From: Paraconiothyrium sp. Pb-2020
Taxonomy: Eukaryota; Ascomycota; Dothideomycetes; Pleosporales; Didymosphaeriaceae
Length of the DNA stretch: 64,000 nt
NCBI GenBank assembly: GCA_022419385.1
Contig: JAJUBI010000002.1
Location: forward strand, 4,836,001-4,900,000
Direction of reading: 5' to 3'
Under the pieces are notes generated by a model. It ran no database searches. It was given only the letters and a program-made list of their open reading frames with translations, and was not told the origin of the DNA. Both the position numbers and the translations under genes were made by a program. This document shows positions 21,631 through 34,225 of the stretch, in pieces (positions within the stretch are counted from its first letter, which is position 1; every line of letters begins with the position of its first letter).

Positions 21631-21945
21631 TTAGCCGCCTTGAGATTCCCAAAAAGAAAAGGAGAGGTAAATCGCAAACATCAAAGATCCAATACGCAAA
21701 CATATGTGCAGAGGCCTCCCCTGGCGCATCCGCAAATCCGTATAAGCAAGCATTACATAGAAAACGCCCGTAAATATGATCAGACCTCCTGGGATAGTTG
21801 TGACCCAGATTTTCCACGCCCACCGTCCTACGGCGGCGGTTTCCCAAGAGCGCCGTGGCGTATAAGTAACGACAAAATGCCACAAAGGCAATGAGAGCAT
21901 CTCATAGATGATGGTACATATGTGAAGAAGCGCAGAAAACAACAT
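21631..21945 (-). CDS. possible small membrane protein or gene relic after MED15
   Basis: 104 codons from an ATG at 21945, starting 8 bp beyond the MED15 stop on the same strand. It contains hydrophobic stretches (LFSALLHICTIIYEML, IPGGLIIFTGVFYVMLAY, ICLRIGSLMFAIYLSF) and the string TPRRSWETAAVGRW, which faintly recalls the N-terminus of fungal alpha/beta-hydrolase esterases; no hydrolase core follows. More likely part of the MED15 3' UTR or a remnant than a working gene. Confidence 0.2.
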   Translation of the reverse strand: MLFSALLHICTIIYEMLSLPLWHFVVTYTPRRSWETAAVGRWAWKIWVTTIPGGLIIFTGVFYVMLAYTDLRMRQGRPLHICLRIGSLMFAIYLSFSFWESQGG

Positions 21946-21952
21946 GCCAGGA

Positions 21953-24900
21953 CTAGACAGAAATGCCGGGCATCCCGCCCATGCTGTCCATGGCCTTGTC
22001 GATGCTGTCAAGGTCCATCATCATGCTGTCAGGGTGGAACGGCATCATGTCGTCGTTGTCCATAGCCGGCAAGCCAACGCCTAAAGCCTCGAGGTCTTGA
22101 GACAACATCAAATGAAGAGGAAGTGCGTCGCCAGTCATGTTCAACCATGCTTCAGGCATATCGGCGTCCTTGATATCAAGGTTGATCTGCAAGTTGTCGT
22201 TCTCAGAAATGTCCGACTGCCGCGTAGAAGGAGTGTCCTTAGAAGTAGAATCCGGTGTATCGAGCGGTGAGCTAGGGCGCGACCGGAGCGCCCAGGAGTT
22301 GTCCTCGTCCTTGAGATCCAGTGTCGTAAGCGGCCCGTTCGTATCGAGTACAGAGTAGATATCGTCGTACGAGAAATCGAAAAGGGATACCGGGACAAGC
22401 GGCGGAGCATCCTCCTCCAATGCGGGTTCAACCTTGGGCTGTGCGTCAGACTCCTTGTGTGCGGCCTTCGTGACGCTGGCTGGTGTTGGTTTGCCAGGGG
22501 CGCCCGTGCTTGGTGTCGCCACCTTGATAGATGTTTGCGGTGTCTTGAGAAGATTAGTTGAAGGGGAACCCTTGATGCCGGTCTGTGTTGGAACACGAGT
22601 CATTGGCGTAGCCGCAGCCTGGCCGACCGGAGTAGCAGCTGATTGCGGCATGCCAGGAGTGTGACCGGCCTTGATCGGTTGCGGAGGCACGCGAGGTGCA
22701 CTGGATGCCGGCTTGGTTCCACGAGCAGCTGCGGTGGGATCTTGCTTAGGCTGCCCAGTCTTCGGATCAACGTCTACATACTCTGCCATGGCCACCAAAG
22801 CAAACTGAACAGGATCGTCGATCTTGGTGTGGATGTGATTGATATGAGTATCCAATTCAGCTTGCGTGTCGAATCCACGCATGGAGTATTCGCAATCGGA
22901 AAACCTGCATTTGAAAGTCGGCTTCTGAGCAGCCGGTGGCGCTTGTCGCTTGAGCTCGGGGGAATTGGCTTTGCTCGAGCTGATGCGTGGTGACTGTTTC
23001 GATGCAGGAGTCGATGTCTGGCTGTTGGGATCCATCTTCTGTCTCTTCTTCTCAGGCAACGACAAGTGTGTGAGTGGCTTCGCCCCTTCGAAATATTTGG
23101 GAGCACCTTGTGGTGAAGCACCACCAAGCTGGAAGGGCGGCTGACTCGCAGTCGGTGCTGGGGGCGCCTTTTGCTGGCGCTGCTGCTGTTCAACGATCTT
23201 GAGGTTGGCCGCGTTGAGTTGCGGCGTGACTTGATCCCGTTGAGGCTGTTGCTGGTTCTGTTGTCCAGGTTTGGCTTGAGCTTGCTGATTGGCCATCCTA
23301 GACATAACTTTACCAACGAAGGAAAGTATGTGGCGGATGTTCATTTGGAACTCCGATTCCGTCAAGGTCAGTTCGGGATGTAATGTACCATCTGCCGGGT
23401 TCAACTGCCTCAAGAGCAGTATTCGGGCCCTAATCACAGTTCTCGCAAGGTTCTCAGATTCGGGCGATTCATACGATATAAGGAATATGCGCAAGGCCTG
23501 TTCCACCTTCTTAATGTGGGGCAGCTTTTCCTTAATGAGTTGTTGCAAGGACGCTCGGACGTCAGGGGAGATCTGTTGCGCGTGGGCCTTGGGAAGTCTG
23601 CCCTCTTCTTGCTGTATCATCAACTTGAACTTCCTCTCCCTTTCCGGCTCTTTGAGCTTAGCGGCAAGCTCTTCTTGACTCGGCAGGCGCTGTCCCTGTG
23701 ACTGCTTGTTTGAAGCATCCTGGGCCTTCATGAGATTGGCGCGCATCTGCGCTGCTTGCTGCGGTCCCATCTTCGACATCTGCTCCTGGGTCAAATTCAC
23801 TCCTTGCTGCGATCGAGAAGGAACCATGGCCGGCGCTTGCGGTGCTGCGTTCGCGGGCTGACCGTCGCCGCCAGCCTCGGCTCCATCTTCATTCGGTCGT
23901 TTCATGCCCTTGTTCATGTTTGCCTGAGCACTTGGCTGCGTCGGTGGAGCTGGCTGGCCTGCTGGCTTCGTGTGTGGTGTAGCTTGAGCTGGTTGGGTCT
24001 GTGCTGAAGGTGGCCGTGTTGCTTGTGGACCTTGACCGGCCATCATGGCCTGCGGCTGGCCCTGGTTCCGTTGTTGATTTTGCATGTTGAGCATTGTCGC
24101 TTGTTGCTGCCTCCGTACATTTATCTTCTGTTGCATGATGAAATTGCGAAGCTGCTCATCGGTGGCGTTGGCTTGTTGCGGGGGCAGTCGCTGCCGCCAT
24201 GCCTGGATTTCCTGGGGAGTAACTTGGACTGGGCCAAGGTTGGCCATGTTGGTTTGCTGCTGTGGTGGCCGGTTAGGAACAGCGCCTGGAGTCATCTGCG
24301 CTGGAGGTGCAATGGGCCCCATATTGTTCGGTGGCTGTTGCGGACGTTGTCCTGGCATGCCGTTTTGCTGTGATTGCTTCATCAAGTCCTGGAAATGCAA
24401 GACTTGGAGCAGTAAAAGCTTCTGACTATCGACACCAGAGTGAGGGTTTGGATTTTGCTGCGTCAGCTCTTGAGCTGAGCCCAGGTCTTGACCTCGGGGC
24501 AGTATCTGCCGTATTTGAGCATTGAGGGCACTCGGCGGAAAGATTCTATGTCAGTCATGGAGATGATTCCTGGATTCTGTTGAAGTGTTTGCTGAGCGTG
24601 GAGGAGGCGGGCCTGGTGCGGAAGCTGGCCAGGACGTTGACCCATAGGCATCTGTTGACCACCCATAGCGCCTGGCATCGGCTTGTCCCAAGCCTCCTGG
24701 TCGCATGTTCCCCATGTTCTGCCCGTTCATGAGTCCGTTCGCCATGCCTCCCATCGGCATGTTCTGTCCAGGATTCATCATCATGTTAGGCTGACCGTTC
24801 GGAGGTTGGCCTCCTGGGAAGGTGCCGATGTTCAGGCCTCTTGATCGGGCACTGGCCAGGTACTGACCCAGGATGTGACGAAATTGAGGCTCGGGGACCT

Positions 24901-26464
24901 TCAGTAACTGTTGTTTCACCATAGGGTCTAGTTCAGGAGGTATCATCTGCATCCGGTTCTGTTCCGTCAAAGGTTGGCCTTGTACGCCAGCAGCCTGCTG
25001 AGCTCGTTGTTGAGCCTCCCGCATTAGTTGTGTAATCTGTGATGGGTCGACCTGGCCTTGAGATTGGGGTGTCATTTGAGGAACGTGAGCTTGAGGACGT
25101 TGTTGGGGTGTGGTGGGATTCGGCTGGCCAGGTGGCACCATAGGACGATTCAGCATCGACATGGCTGCGTTGGGATTAGGGGTACCTAGCGGACGATTAA
25201 GGCCTCCCGGCTGGCCATGGAGATTTGGAGTGCCCATCTGTTGTTGCAGGTTCTGCTGCTGCATTGCCTGTCGAGCCCGCGCTTCGGCCTGAGCCTGAGC
25301 GGCTTGACGTTGCAGATTGGCGTTCGCATTCTGGAAGGCAGCTGCTTGCGCAGCTTGGCGTTGGGCCATAGCAGCATTCTGCTGCTGTCCAGGCGGGAAG
25401 TTACCCATTTGAGCACCGACGTTGCTGTTATTGTTGCTTGCGGGGACGACTTGCTGGCCCTGGTCCTGCACCCGCATCGCTTCGCTTTGCTGATTTGCCA
25501 GAGCGTTGAAGTCGAACTGGCCAGATTGGCGCTGGTTTGCATTCATCTGTTGGTTCGCCATCTGCCCTTGCTGCATACCACCGCCCGCTTGGTTAGGCTG
25601 AACCTGATTCTGTAGTTGCAAGAGCAGCTCGCGAGAGATTTTGCCATTTTTTAGCATGTTCTCGGCTTGCTGTCTGAATCTGAACAACAGAGGATTGATG
25701 CCGCGGCTCAACAGTTGCTGCTTCTTATCCTCGGGCCAGTTGTTGACCTCGTTCTGGAATTGCTGTCGAATCTCGGGTCTTGCTTGGTCCATTAAACGCT
25801 GAGTGAGGCGTCCTATGATCAGACCTTGTTGTTGTTGCGGTGTCTGCTGGCCTTGCTGCAAATTTGGCTGTGGGTTATTAGGGGCCTGTGCGGGGTTCCC
25901 CATATTTCCGCCCTGCGCACCCATGGTAGACTGGCTCTGTGACATGGGAATGGCAGTAGGCTGCATCTGCTGTCGGAGCTGCGGATTCGGGAATCCTTGT
26001 GCAACCTGCTGTGGGGTGTTCTGTCCCGGGTTTTGAGGGTTTGCCTGGCCCATCATGCCCATCTGCGCGGCATTCATTTGGTTCATCGCGTTCATGGGGT
26101 TGTTGGCCTGTGGGTTCAGGCCCTGTAGCTGCTGCTGGCGGAGGCTCTGCATGGTGAAGAGCTTTTGTCGGAGGGTGGTGTTGTACTGCTCTTTTGTTTG
26201 TGACTGCATAAAGCTCGCAGTCTCGAACTGCAGTGATTGGCGCAGGACATCGTTCTCGTGGGCGTCGGGCTTGAGCAACCGGTAAGAAGTGAAGAACTGC
26301 AAGGCGAGCCCTCCTCGTTCTTCGGGGGTGATTTGTTGCTGCCAGCCGGGAGGAGCCTTCTCTTGCGCCTGACGGTAGTGCTTGAGCAACAACTGCTGTA
26401 TAGTCTGTTGGCGGTTTGCCTGCTGGTTCCCGGGCATCATGTTGGGGAAGTTTGGGTTGTTCAT
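21953..26464 (-). CDS. MED15: Mediator subunit 15 (Gal11-type, KIX domain)
   Basis: Starts at the ATG at 26464 and is open for 637 codons to a TGA at 24551-24553; the same frame reopens and runs to the stop at 21953, about 1,450-1,500 aa in all. The N-terminus is the fungal MED15 KIX domain (GWQQQITPEERGGLALQFF, then NDVLRQSLQFETASF and QYNTTLRQKLFTMQSLR). A long Q/N/P/M-rich middle follows, then a conserved block LLLLQVLHFQDLMKQ, a C2H2-like finger (CRFSDCEYSMRGF...HINHIH) and an acidic C-terminus (LDTNGPLTTLDLKDED). The Mediator tail receives activator signals for RNA polymerase II. The junction near 24470-24690 is unresolved: a 96- or 114-nt intron ending at 24546 would remove the TGA, but the +1 frame there looks coding (see findings). 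Confidence 0.8.
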
Positions 26465-29400
26465 CCTGGCGTCGGAGGCCGCCTACGGGACAGCACTTGG
26501 GCGAGCGGCACTGATGGTGCGGCGCAACACCGCGTTCACGTCGTGGAGCTCTGTGGGCATGCAGAGACTGTGCAATCGAGGGACCCGGAAGACGAGGCGA
26601 GGATTAGCGGCAGGTCGTCGAAGCGCTGTCTCGGGCCTGCGTTGAGATGGCCGAGAAGTGTCGTCGTGAGCGGCAGGCGACGATGAGAGCAACGCTCTGA
26701 ACAGGTGGGCGGGCTACTGTGCCTGCAGCATCCGCGTGAGAAGGGTGAAGGTGAGTGAGGCGTGAGGCGTGGGTGCGACGGCGAGGGCGAGGGCTCCAGG
26801 ATGTGCGAATGTTCCGTGCCGATCACTCGAGGCGGAGAGGGCGGTATGGCGCAGGCCGTGCAGGGCCAAAACGGATGGACAGGCGTCAAGACGGTGGTGT
26901 GTGTTTCGGCTCCTGGAATCTTCGCGGCGAGCACAGTGCTGGGAGCAGTGCGTCGCTTGTGCGGAGCCTGGGGGTGTCAGTGAAGAGGGATGGGGGACGG
27001 TGAGGGCTGCTGAGTTGGAGTTGTGGCAGACGGCATGGGCGCCCGGTGCAGGCGGCTGCAAGTGCACGCCCAAGTGCAAGTGGACCAGCAAGGACAAGGG
27101 TCAGGCCGAGCAGACCCCAGTAAAGCGTCAAAAGCACCACGCCAACAAACTCGCCCGCCCGCTGCTGGAATTGACAGGCTGCCCACCTATGTGACTGGCA
27201 AGGGAGAATGCCTGGGGCTTTCGATTTAGGCTCCAGTACCTGGACGAAGAGCGTCTGCTGTTCTCGAGACGGCCGCTCCTTCCACGGGCCGGGCTCTGCG
27301 GCAGGCGCGAGCACGACGGTTGCGCCCGCCCGCGTCAGGTGCATTCAGGTGCATCCAGGGTGGAGCCTTCCGAACATGTCGGCCGCTCGTCAAGCGCAGT
27401 GCACCTCACCACCCACCACGTTGCCCGACCATGCCTCTGCACGCTGTCTTCCTCGCGCACTATCCACAGTCGCCAATGCCGTTGCGCGTCGCAGCGGGGT
27501 GGCAACGCTGGGTTTCACCTTCCCTCGAACGCCGGCTTCGTCTGCTCGAGAGAGCCGTGGCTGCAAAAAGCACAAACGCACGCCACCGTAAACAGACAGC
27601 AGAGCAGCCGACGATGCACCCTCTGCGCAGTGTCGCCGTGGCCTGCAGACGCCTTCAAGCCTGCTCCTATCGCCGCTAGCCACACTGCCTGCCGTGCCAT
27701 GCGCCTGATCCCATGATGCGCCGCTCAGGTTCTACAGAGCCGGCGCCCGTCCAAGCCTTTTGCGAGCCTGCGGCGCCCTCACAGAAACAGCGAGGCACCT
27801 TTGCCCTGCGCGGACGCTGTGGCTGCGTCCCAAGTCGCCCTTAAAAATAGGCGTCATCCGCCAGCGAGCCCAGCCCAACTCCGATGCCAATCATGCCTTG
27901 CGCCCGCGATATCATTCATGGCAGAGCATCATCCCATGTCCTGACTCCCACCGGCGCTCTGTACCGGCCAACTCGCCGCGCCAGCTTGCCCCGCGCTGTT
28001 TCATTCCTCTGCGCGTCTTCATCTAAACAGCACAGGCCATGGTGTTGAAGACGACCGTTCCGGCTGGCCCACACCAGCTGAAAGCGGTCAAGTCGAGAGC
28101 GGGAGCTCACCAACGGTGGGGACCACGCGCCGAGTCAACGCCCACTTGCCTGCGCCGACCGCTCTCACACTTTCTTTTGCCTTCTGCCGTCGCCTGGAGC
28201 CTGCTATTTGAGTTGCGAACCTCGCGAACCCGCTCCTCGACCTGGCGCGCTTCGCTGTCGCTGTCCTTGCTGGCACCCCCGTCGATCATGATCCAGCAGC
28301 TTGCTCTTAGCCGTGTTCCCTGCATCGATCTACCTTAGCGCGGCTCCTGCGCCCGCTCTCGTAAACTCCCATGGCGCGCCGCTTCCGCCGCCTTCATTAC
28401 CTCCCAGTCCACGCTTCATCTCTTGCGAGTCTCTTGGCGACTTTCCTGTCGATAGACTCGAGAAATGCAGTGACATGCGCTGGCAGCCGCCCGGATGTTG
28501 TCGCCCCGTAGATGCGAAACCATCACAGCGCACGTCGGGTCCAGTTGCCGCTCGTCATGCACAGGAGCTCTCAAACATTCTTGCGCAATGCACCATCTGC
28601 GGACGCGTCTGGAAACACCACGTACGCTGCCTGGAATGACACGCCGTTCTAGAGAAAGTCATTACAAACACTTCAGCGTCCCGTTATTTGTGGCAACCTG
28701 CGCCGAACACAGCTGCCCAGAAAGTCTATCGAATCTCGTCTTGAGCTGAAGGCCTCCGAGATTGTTCAGTGGCTTGCCAGGTTCATACCGCCGCATCCCT
28801 GTCCGTCGCCCACTTAGGCTAGAGCCATCTCGCTCCACACTCCACCAACACCATCCACCAGTGTGCTCAGGACCAAGCACACGAGAACGATCCTGCAGAC
28901 GGTAACAGTCAAAGCAGATCGCGGAGATCCTCGTATCGTTCCTGGTCGGCAACATAGCCGACCTTCACAAAAAGGTGGTGTCCTCTCCCTGTGACAACTG
29001 GTCGCCGGTATGAACCCGGCCAGCCAATGAGGAACCCCAAGATTCATTTGACAACACCATCCCGAACCTTCTCCACACTCCAGCCACATTCAAGTGATAC
29101 ATCGACGAGCTCCCTACAGATGATTAGCGCATTGGGAATCACTCGCATCCACCTATATGCCTCCAAGGCTCGAAAAGAACCTGTTCGAATCTGATGCGGA
29201 GGCACGGAGTTCCCACTGTGCATCCAACACCGCCATGACCGCATCCTGCATGACTTGATTCCCGCCATACATACCGATCACGAGCGCCACCGCAACCTAA
29301 CCACGAATACTCCCGAGCGATCCGAGGTGTTTGAGCCGCATGTAGGCCCGCATGAGTTCCCCAGACTGGGAGCAATGCCACGTGTGCCAACAAGTGTTTG

Positions 29401-31308
29401 TGAGCGAGGCATTTCGGTAGAGAGATGGCCATGTGCGGCTAGTGTGTGACACTTTGGATTCCTGGTGATGGCTCTGTGCCGATGCCACTGTCATGATTGT
29501 CGGATCTAATGCACTGATGTTTACGCTTTACTTGTGAAATCTCTAAGCTCGCGAAACGGGCTATGGAAAAGTATCTCACAGTAAAGGCGTGGTTCGGAGT
29601 CCACCTACCTAGACCGCTACGAACGTTTTTCGGAATTTACGTCGTATACCCTGAGCCAATGCGGCATTGCGCACATCTGCGTCTGTCCCTAGATCAGCAA
29701 TCCTCGATAGTAACTTTCCATCGTGCACAGCACAAATATACTCTCTACATTTGTCATGCGGTATATCTATGCCAGTCTTCTCATACAGAGTGATCACGGT
29801 GTATACAAAGCACATCCTCCTCCAAAGCGTGCATCGCTCCGAGATAACAAAAAAGCGCCTGGTTCAATCTGCATACCCTCCACGCAAAAGTAACCCTCAG
29901 CAAGAATTGCAGAAGCTAAATTTCACCGCACTCCTTCATCATTAGATATACCTTTCTGAGTAGCCACACAACGAACAAATACACGACTATTGATATTTCA
30001 AAATCACACTGGGTAACGTGAGCACCGAGGATAGACCTCCGTGACCTCATCAGCAGCAACCCACAGCGCAGGCCTCAACCAAGCTAGATGCACGATGGCA
30101 TTGCAAGTCTGGACAGTGGTACCTAGTCTCGCGCGCGTACTCACGAAGCATAACCATGGGAGCACAACAGACTCCCACCGCGACGTCCGCGCTACGTCTA
30201 CAAGACCAGAGAGATATATCCATCTTACTCAACGTCGTTTTCGAAAAACACCTCGTGTAGAAGATGCTTCTTCACCAGCACCGCAGGCGTGTATAAACAC
30301 TACTGTTATGTACGTTCCACTCAGCATTTTCTCAGTCAGTGCTTTATCCGGAGTCAAGGAGGATCAGGGATTACGTGTCTGACAGAACAGGGTTTTAACT
30401 TTCGTTGGGGGGTGCGTACAGCCAGTGTAAAGAAGTGCAGTGCCTCGCTATAAGACTTTGTAACGGGAGTGTTGCATGCAAGACTAACAGGACGTTTGGC
30501 AACCGGTACGAAACGCGTCGGACGATCTTTTGTGCGGGTCTGTTCCGAATGGGCGGGAAGGTGCACTGTCGTCGTCAGGGTGGTATAAAGCCCTAAATAG
30601 GCTGGAAGATACATTGCCTTCGTCAGGGCGGTGTAAAGCTTGTTTACGTTCCCATCTGCGCGTGAGAATACCCACAGGGCTATTCCCACGTCTTGTTCTG
30701 TCGTTCCGTGCTGGGAGGGCGATGGACTAGACTCGGTAGGGAGCATGTGAGATGTGAGAAATTGGGCGTGCAATCTGTATATGAGAGAAGGAGGTGAGTA
30801 ACTGGGCGTGCAATGGGCATAGGACTTTAGTAGGGTTTGGCAAAGAGACTGGGGTATTTTGAATATGGTCGGCTTTTGACCAATGGTGGAGGAAATGATT
30901 ACGTCTTATATGGGGATCAGCGAGAACGTGTACTCGAGAGGTAGCCGTCAGATGCATGAAGGGTGACCGAGAGACTATACTGCTCCTGGTGCTCCTCCAG
31001 AAACAGCTTCTTTTGCGTTTGCAGAACATGTTCCCACAAAATTGGTGGCTGCTCATCATCTGTAGAGAAGCACATTTCGGGCGTCGACATAGAATTGTTT
31101 GCAAGAAAAAGATATGCAACTTTAAGAGGACGAATTAAGGCACTGGATAGGCACTGGATATACTTGGTACAGGCTCGATTGAATTTGATGTTGGTCTGCT
31201 GATCGAGGTTCCACCCCGCTATGATACAATCGGTTCCCCAGATCCAGCTTGTCTATGCATTCGGTCCACCAGATGACAAAAGAAATTCGATTGGGAGAGA
31301 CTGGTCGC
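26465..31308. other. gene-poor stretch of 4.8 kb
   Basis: Contains the MED15 promoter, then GC-rich sequence to about 28.4 kb and more AT-rich sequence beyond. Many frames under 150 codons occur on both strands, but none carries a domain motif or joins through splice sites into something recognisable. A short tandem repeat lies at 30555-30650. Small multi-exon genes could be missed here, as COX9 next door shows. Confidence 0.4.
30555..30650 (+). repeat. two-copy 48-nt degenerate tandem repeat
   Basis: Units at 30555-30602 and 30603-30650 share GGAAG, then C(G/T)TCGTCAGGG(T/C)GGT(A/G)TAAAGC. No associated feature. Confidence 0.5.
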
Positions 31309-31751
31309 TTATTTCTGGCCAAGGGCGGAGGCTCGCTCGTCTTCGATCTTCTGGTAGTATGCGTCACGATGGCGGACAGCAGGGACGTGGTAGCCTTGAG
31401 AAACAAGTCAATGAGTTGTCCAGAGTCTCTTGTAGAATTTGCGATGCGTGTCACCCGCTCTTCGTTCACGTACCGTACCACCAGCCGTAGCCGGCAGTTA
31501 CCCCGAGGCCTGCACTTGCTGTTAGCGAAGCTCTATAAGGTTCGCAACAAGCTACAGAGCTCGACAAAAAGCTCATGGAATCTTGCGCGAGGCATTTTAG
31601 GTATCACAAACCCATGGCAACGGAGAGGTCGAGCACAATGGTGCGGCGAAGCATCTGGATGGCAGAGGTTAGCTTCCAGTCACAGGGGCCCGTAGGACGC
31701 GCGCGGGCGCTCAATGGCAACACATACGCCGGTGATGGGTTTGACGGCCAT
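31309..31751 (-). CDS. COX9: cytochrome c oxidase subunit 9 (VIIa-like), four tiny exons
   Basis: Exons 31728-31751 (24 nt), 31612-31654, 31474-31509 (36 nt) and 31309-31394 encode 62 aa. Introns are 73, 102 and 79 nt with donors GTATGT, GTTTGT and GTACGT; all phases agree. The protein begins MAVKPITGMLRRTIVLDLSV, has one membrane helix continuing GLGVTAGYGWWYG, then YHVPAVRHRDAYYQKIEDER, which is the signature layout of fungal COX9 in the inner mitochondrial membrane (complex IV). Coding sequence is only 189 nt, so simple ORF scans miss it. Divergent from TAF8, with 383 bp between ATGs. Confidence 0.88.
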
Positions 31752-32134
31752 GGCGAAGTCGTTTGTGGTGAGCGGAGAGGGTGGTGGTGCGGGTGCGCGG
31801 GTGGTTGAAGCTTGTGAAGGACGTTGAAGCTGGTTTGACGTGAGGTGCCGTGGGTGGAGTGATTGTACCGCTTGGCGTTGAGGCCCGTGCGCCCAGAACC
31901 CGCGCTTTGGGAGGCGCGACGTCAAAGACAATAACTGTCACTGGCACAAAGTGAAGGCGTCCAAGCCTTCACCCCGCGGCCCGCCTATTCATCATCATCG
32001 TCAATATCTACTCCCCTTGCGCAGTACCGGCCGAGATCAAAACCTCACGCGACCGCCGCTCACCCGCTACAAAGCATCGTCTGTCCCGCACACACAATCC
32101 AACCTCCCCCTCGCCCCGCGCCAGCGACACGCTT
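31752..32134. other. COX9 / TAF8 divergent promoter
   Basis: 383 bp between the two ATGs. No further gene. No TATA-like element stands out. Confidence 0.5.
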
Positions 32135-33360
32135 ATGCCCGGAATCATATCGCCCTTGAGTGCCTCAGGTACCGGCACTATTGCAGGAATGAAGCGACCG
32201 TATGAGGAGGTGTCGGTCCCGACGTATGGCGAACCGCACCCGAAGAAGCGCAAGGTTGTACATCGCCTTCGCCACACGCAACCCGTCTCGCAGTTTGTCG
32301 AACCGCTCGGCGGTGGTTTTGGTGCAGCAGATGACGGAGAGTTTGTCAATGCGCACCTGCGGCGCGCGATCGCAATACAATGCAAAGGGGTCGGCTTCGA
32401 CGGTGCAAAGCCAGAGGCCATAGAAGCAATGGCCGCTAGGGTGCACGACTGTACGGCTTTGCCCACACCGCTCCTAGCAGCGCATTGCTAGCATTGTGTT
32501 TTGCAGGTCGCTAACATAACATAGACATGTCGCACTTTACCGATAACATTCGCAAGTCCATGTCAAGCGCCAGACGCACCGTACCGGTACCTCATGACTT
32601 TGTCTACGCCCTCAACTCCGTAGGTCTCACCGGATCAGGAGTTCTTGCACCACATCTCGACACCGGCGACTTGCCAGCGTCCTTTTTACAACCTGCATTT
32701 GCGCCTCCAGAATCTGCAGAGCTTCCACCACCAGACCTAGAGGGCATGCTCGGTCCTGAGCTATCTGGAAGAGCAGACAAGGAAAGTAGAAAATACATAC
32801 CGGCGCACTTCCCCCCATTTCCACCAAAACACACATGGATGGCAACGCCCGTTTATGCCAAGCGCGAAGTTGATCCACATACGATACGCGAGAGAGCCGC
32901 AAAGGAGGGTGTTGAGGCAGAAAAGAGCTTGCGAAGGCTTATGGAGAAGAAGAAGGAAGGAGATCGAAAAAAGAACGCCTCACGTTCGCAACCCCAACGA
33001 AGCCAGGTCGCAATAAAGCGCGAAGAGTTGTGGAGAACATGCTTGAGAGAAGCTTTGGAGGAGGAGGAAGAAGACGAAGCCCACAAGCTACGCGAAGCGC
33101 AACGGAGAGACGCGCAAGGTTTCGCGAGCGAGCTCGACATTCAACTCATTGAAGAAGCCAATAAGGCGGCTAATGAGCTCCGCCAAGCCGAACAGGACGA
33201 AGACAAAACGGCCACAGAAGAGGCTAACAAGGCTGGGGAAACATATATACCTCCGACTCCGGAAGAACGCCGGGAGAAACGCATGCAGCAGCGCATGGAA
33301 CAGCGCGTGACCGTGAATTATGGCCGCCAATTTTGGAGAAAGAATAAGAGAGATCATTGA
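32135..33360 (+). CDS. TAF8: TFIID subunit TAF8
   Basis: Exon 1 32135-32450 and exon 2 32525-33360 (74-nt intron, GTACGG...CATAG) give 383 aa. The histone-fold domain is split by the intron: LRRAIAIQCKGVGFDGAKPE, then the rebuilt HDYMSHFTDNIRKSM and SARRTVPVPHDF. The TAF8 C-terminal domain follows at about residue 203, HFPPFPPKHTWMATPVYAKR, and the tail is a charged, probably helical region ending in QFWRKNKRDH. TAF8 pairs with TAF10 in TFIID for polymerase II initiation. The second Met (32189, MKRPYEEV) is an equally good start. Confidence 0.92.
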
Positions 33361-33846
33361 AGCAGTGGCACACCAGTGCAAAAGAGCACAATCAGATTCT
33401 GAAAGGACATTTGGATATGCCAAGTACATCAACATTCAGCGAACGAACTGTGAGAAACGTATGGAGCGCTGCGTAGCGAGCACGGGTGAAACTGCAGCTC
33501 AGTGCCTGCTTCAAAAGAGCGGGGGCATTGTAAAAGTCTTGCGAAGCATTTCTAGCGAGGCGTTTGGGTAACAATATCTGCATTTTGGCGCGGATAAAGT
33601 TGATGAGCATTCTCAGGGCGTTTTGTCATTGCCCACTTCAAGTGGGCGGTTGTATTATAGTTTAATGTCGTGTATGAGGGCACACTCTCAGGACTTCGAG
33701 TCCAAGTCGTGCAATTGAGACCTTATCGTACAATGCCCAAGCTCTTGACGTGGTATCTTACAGTGCATCAAAGCGTTCGATGTCGACCGCCTCTGATCTG
33801 TGGAACATCCTCACGAATGGAACTTCTTACATCCACCTTCCCACAT
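33361..33846. other. convergent 3' region of TAF8 and SOM1
   Basis: 486 bp, AT-richer than its neighbours; no gene seen. Expected to hold both polyadenylation regions. Confidence 0.45.
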
Positions 33847-34225
33847 CTATACCTCCTTTTTCCTCCGCCGTGCATCCAGTCCCTCCCACGCCGTAGTCTC
33901 CACATGCAGTCCATCTTTACACCTGTACAAATATTAGCCTTGTGCCTCCCATAAGTCGCAACGCCAAGCCCATCATCCCAATCAGGAAACCACGACCACG
34001 AGACATCACTCACACTCTGTACATGCGCACCACCGGATCGCAAATAATAATAGGCTGCGCGCCCTTTACTTTCGGCTTTGAAATATTGCACTTGTACTGC
34101 ACCATCTCCTTCAACGCACAATCTCGCAGATCGGCAATTGGCGGCTTCCGCGGTTTGCCTTTCGAAAGAGTGTTGATTTCTGTCGGGAGGGAAGAAGCTG
34201 GGTAGATGGGGGTGGGCGGTGCCAT
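33847..34225 (-). CDS. SOM1: SOM1, inner mitochondrial membrane peptidase accessory subunit
   Basis: Exon 1 34014-34225 and exon 2 33847-33922 (91-nt intron, GTGAGT...TACAG) encode 95 aa from the ATG at 34225. The protein shows APPTPIYPASSLP, DLRDCALKEMVQYKC, IIICDPVVRMYR and, across the splice, VCKDGLHVETTAWEG, which is the conserved Som1 pattern with its three to four Cys. Som1 works with the Imp1/Imp2 peptidases that remove sorting signals from intermembrane-space proteins. The open frame extends upstream of the Met into the divergent neighbour but that part is not Som1-like. Start codons of SOM1 and the XRCC2-like gene are 66 bp apart. Confidence 0.85.

Noticed and set aside
33670..33730. 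possible tRNA-like GACTTCGAGTCC stretch
   Set aside because: No acceptor stem or anticodon arm could be paired around it.
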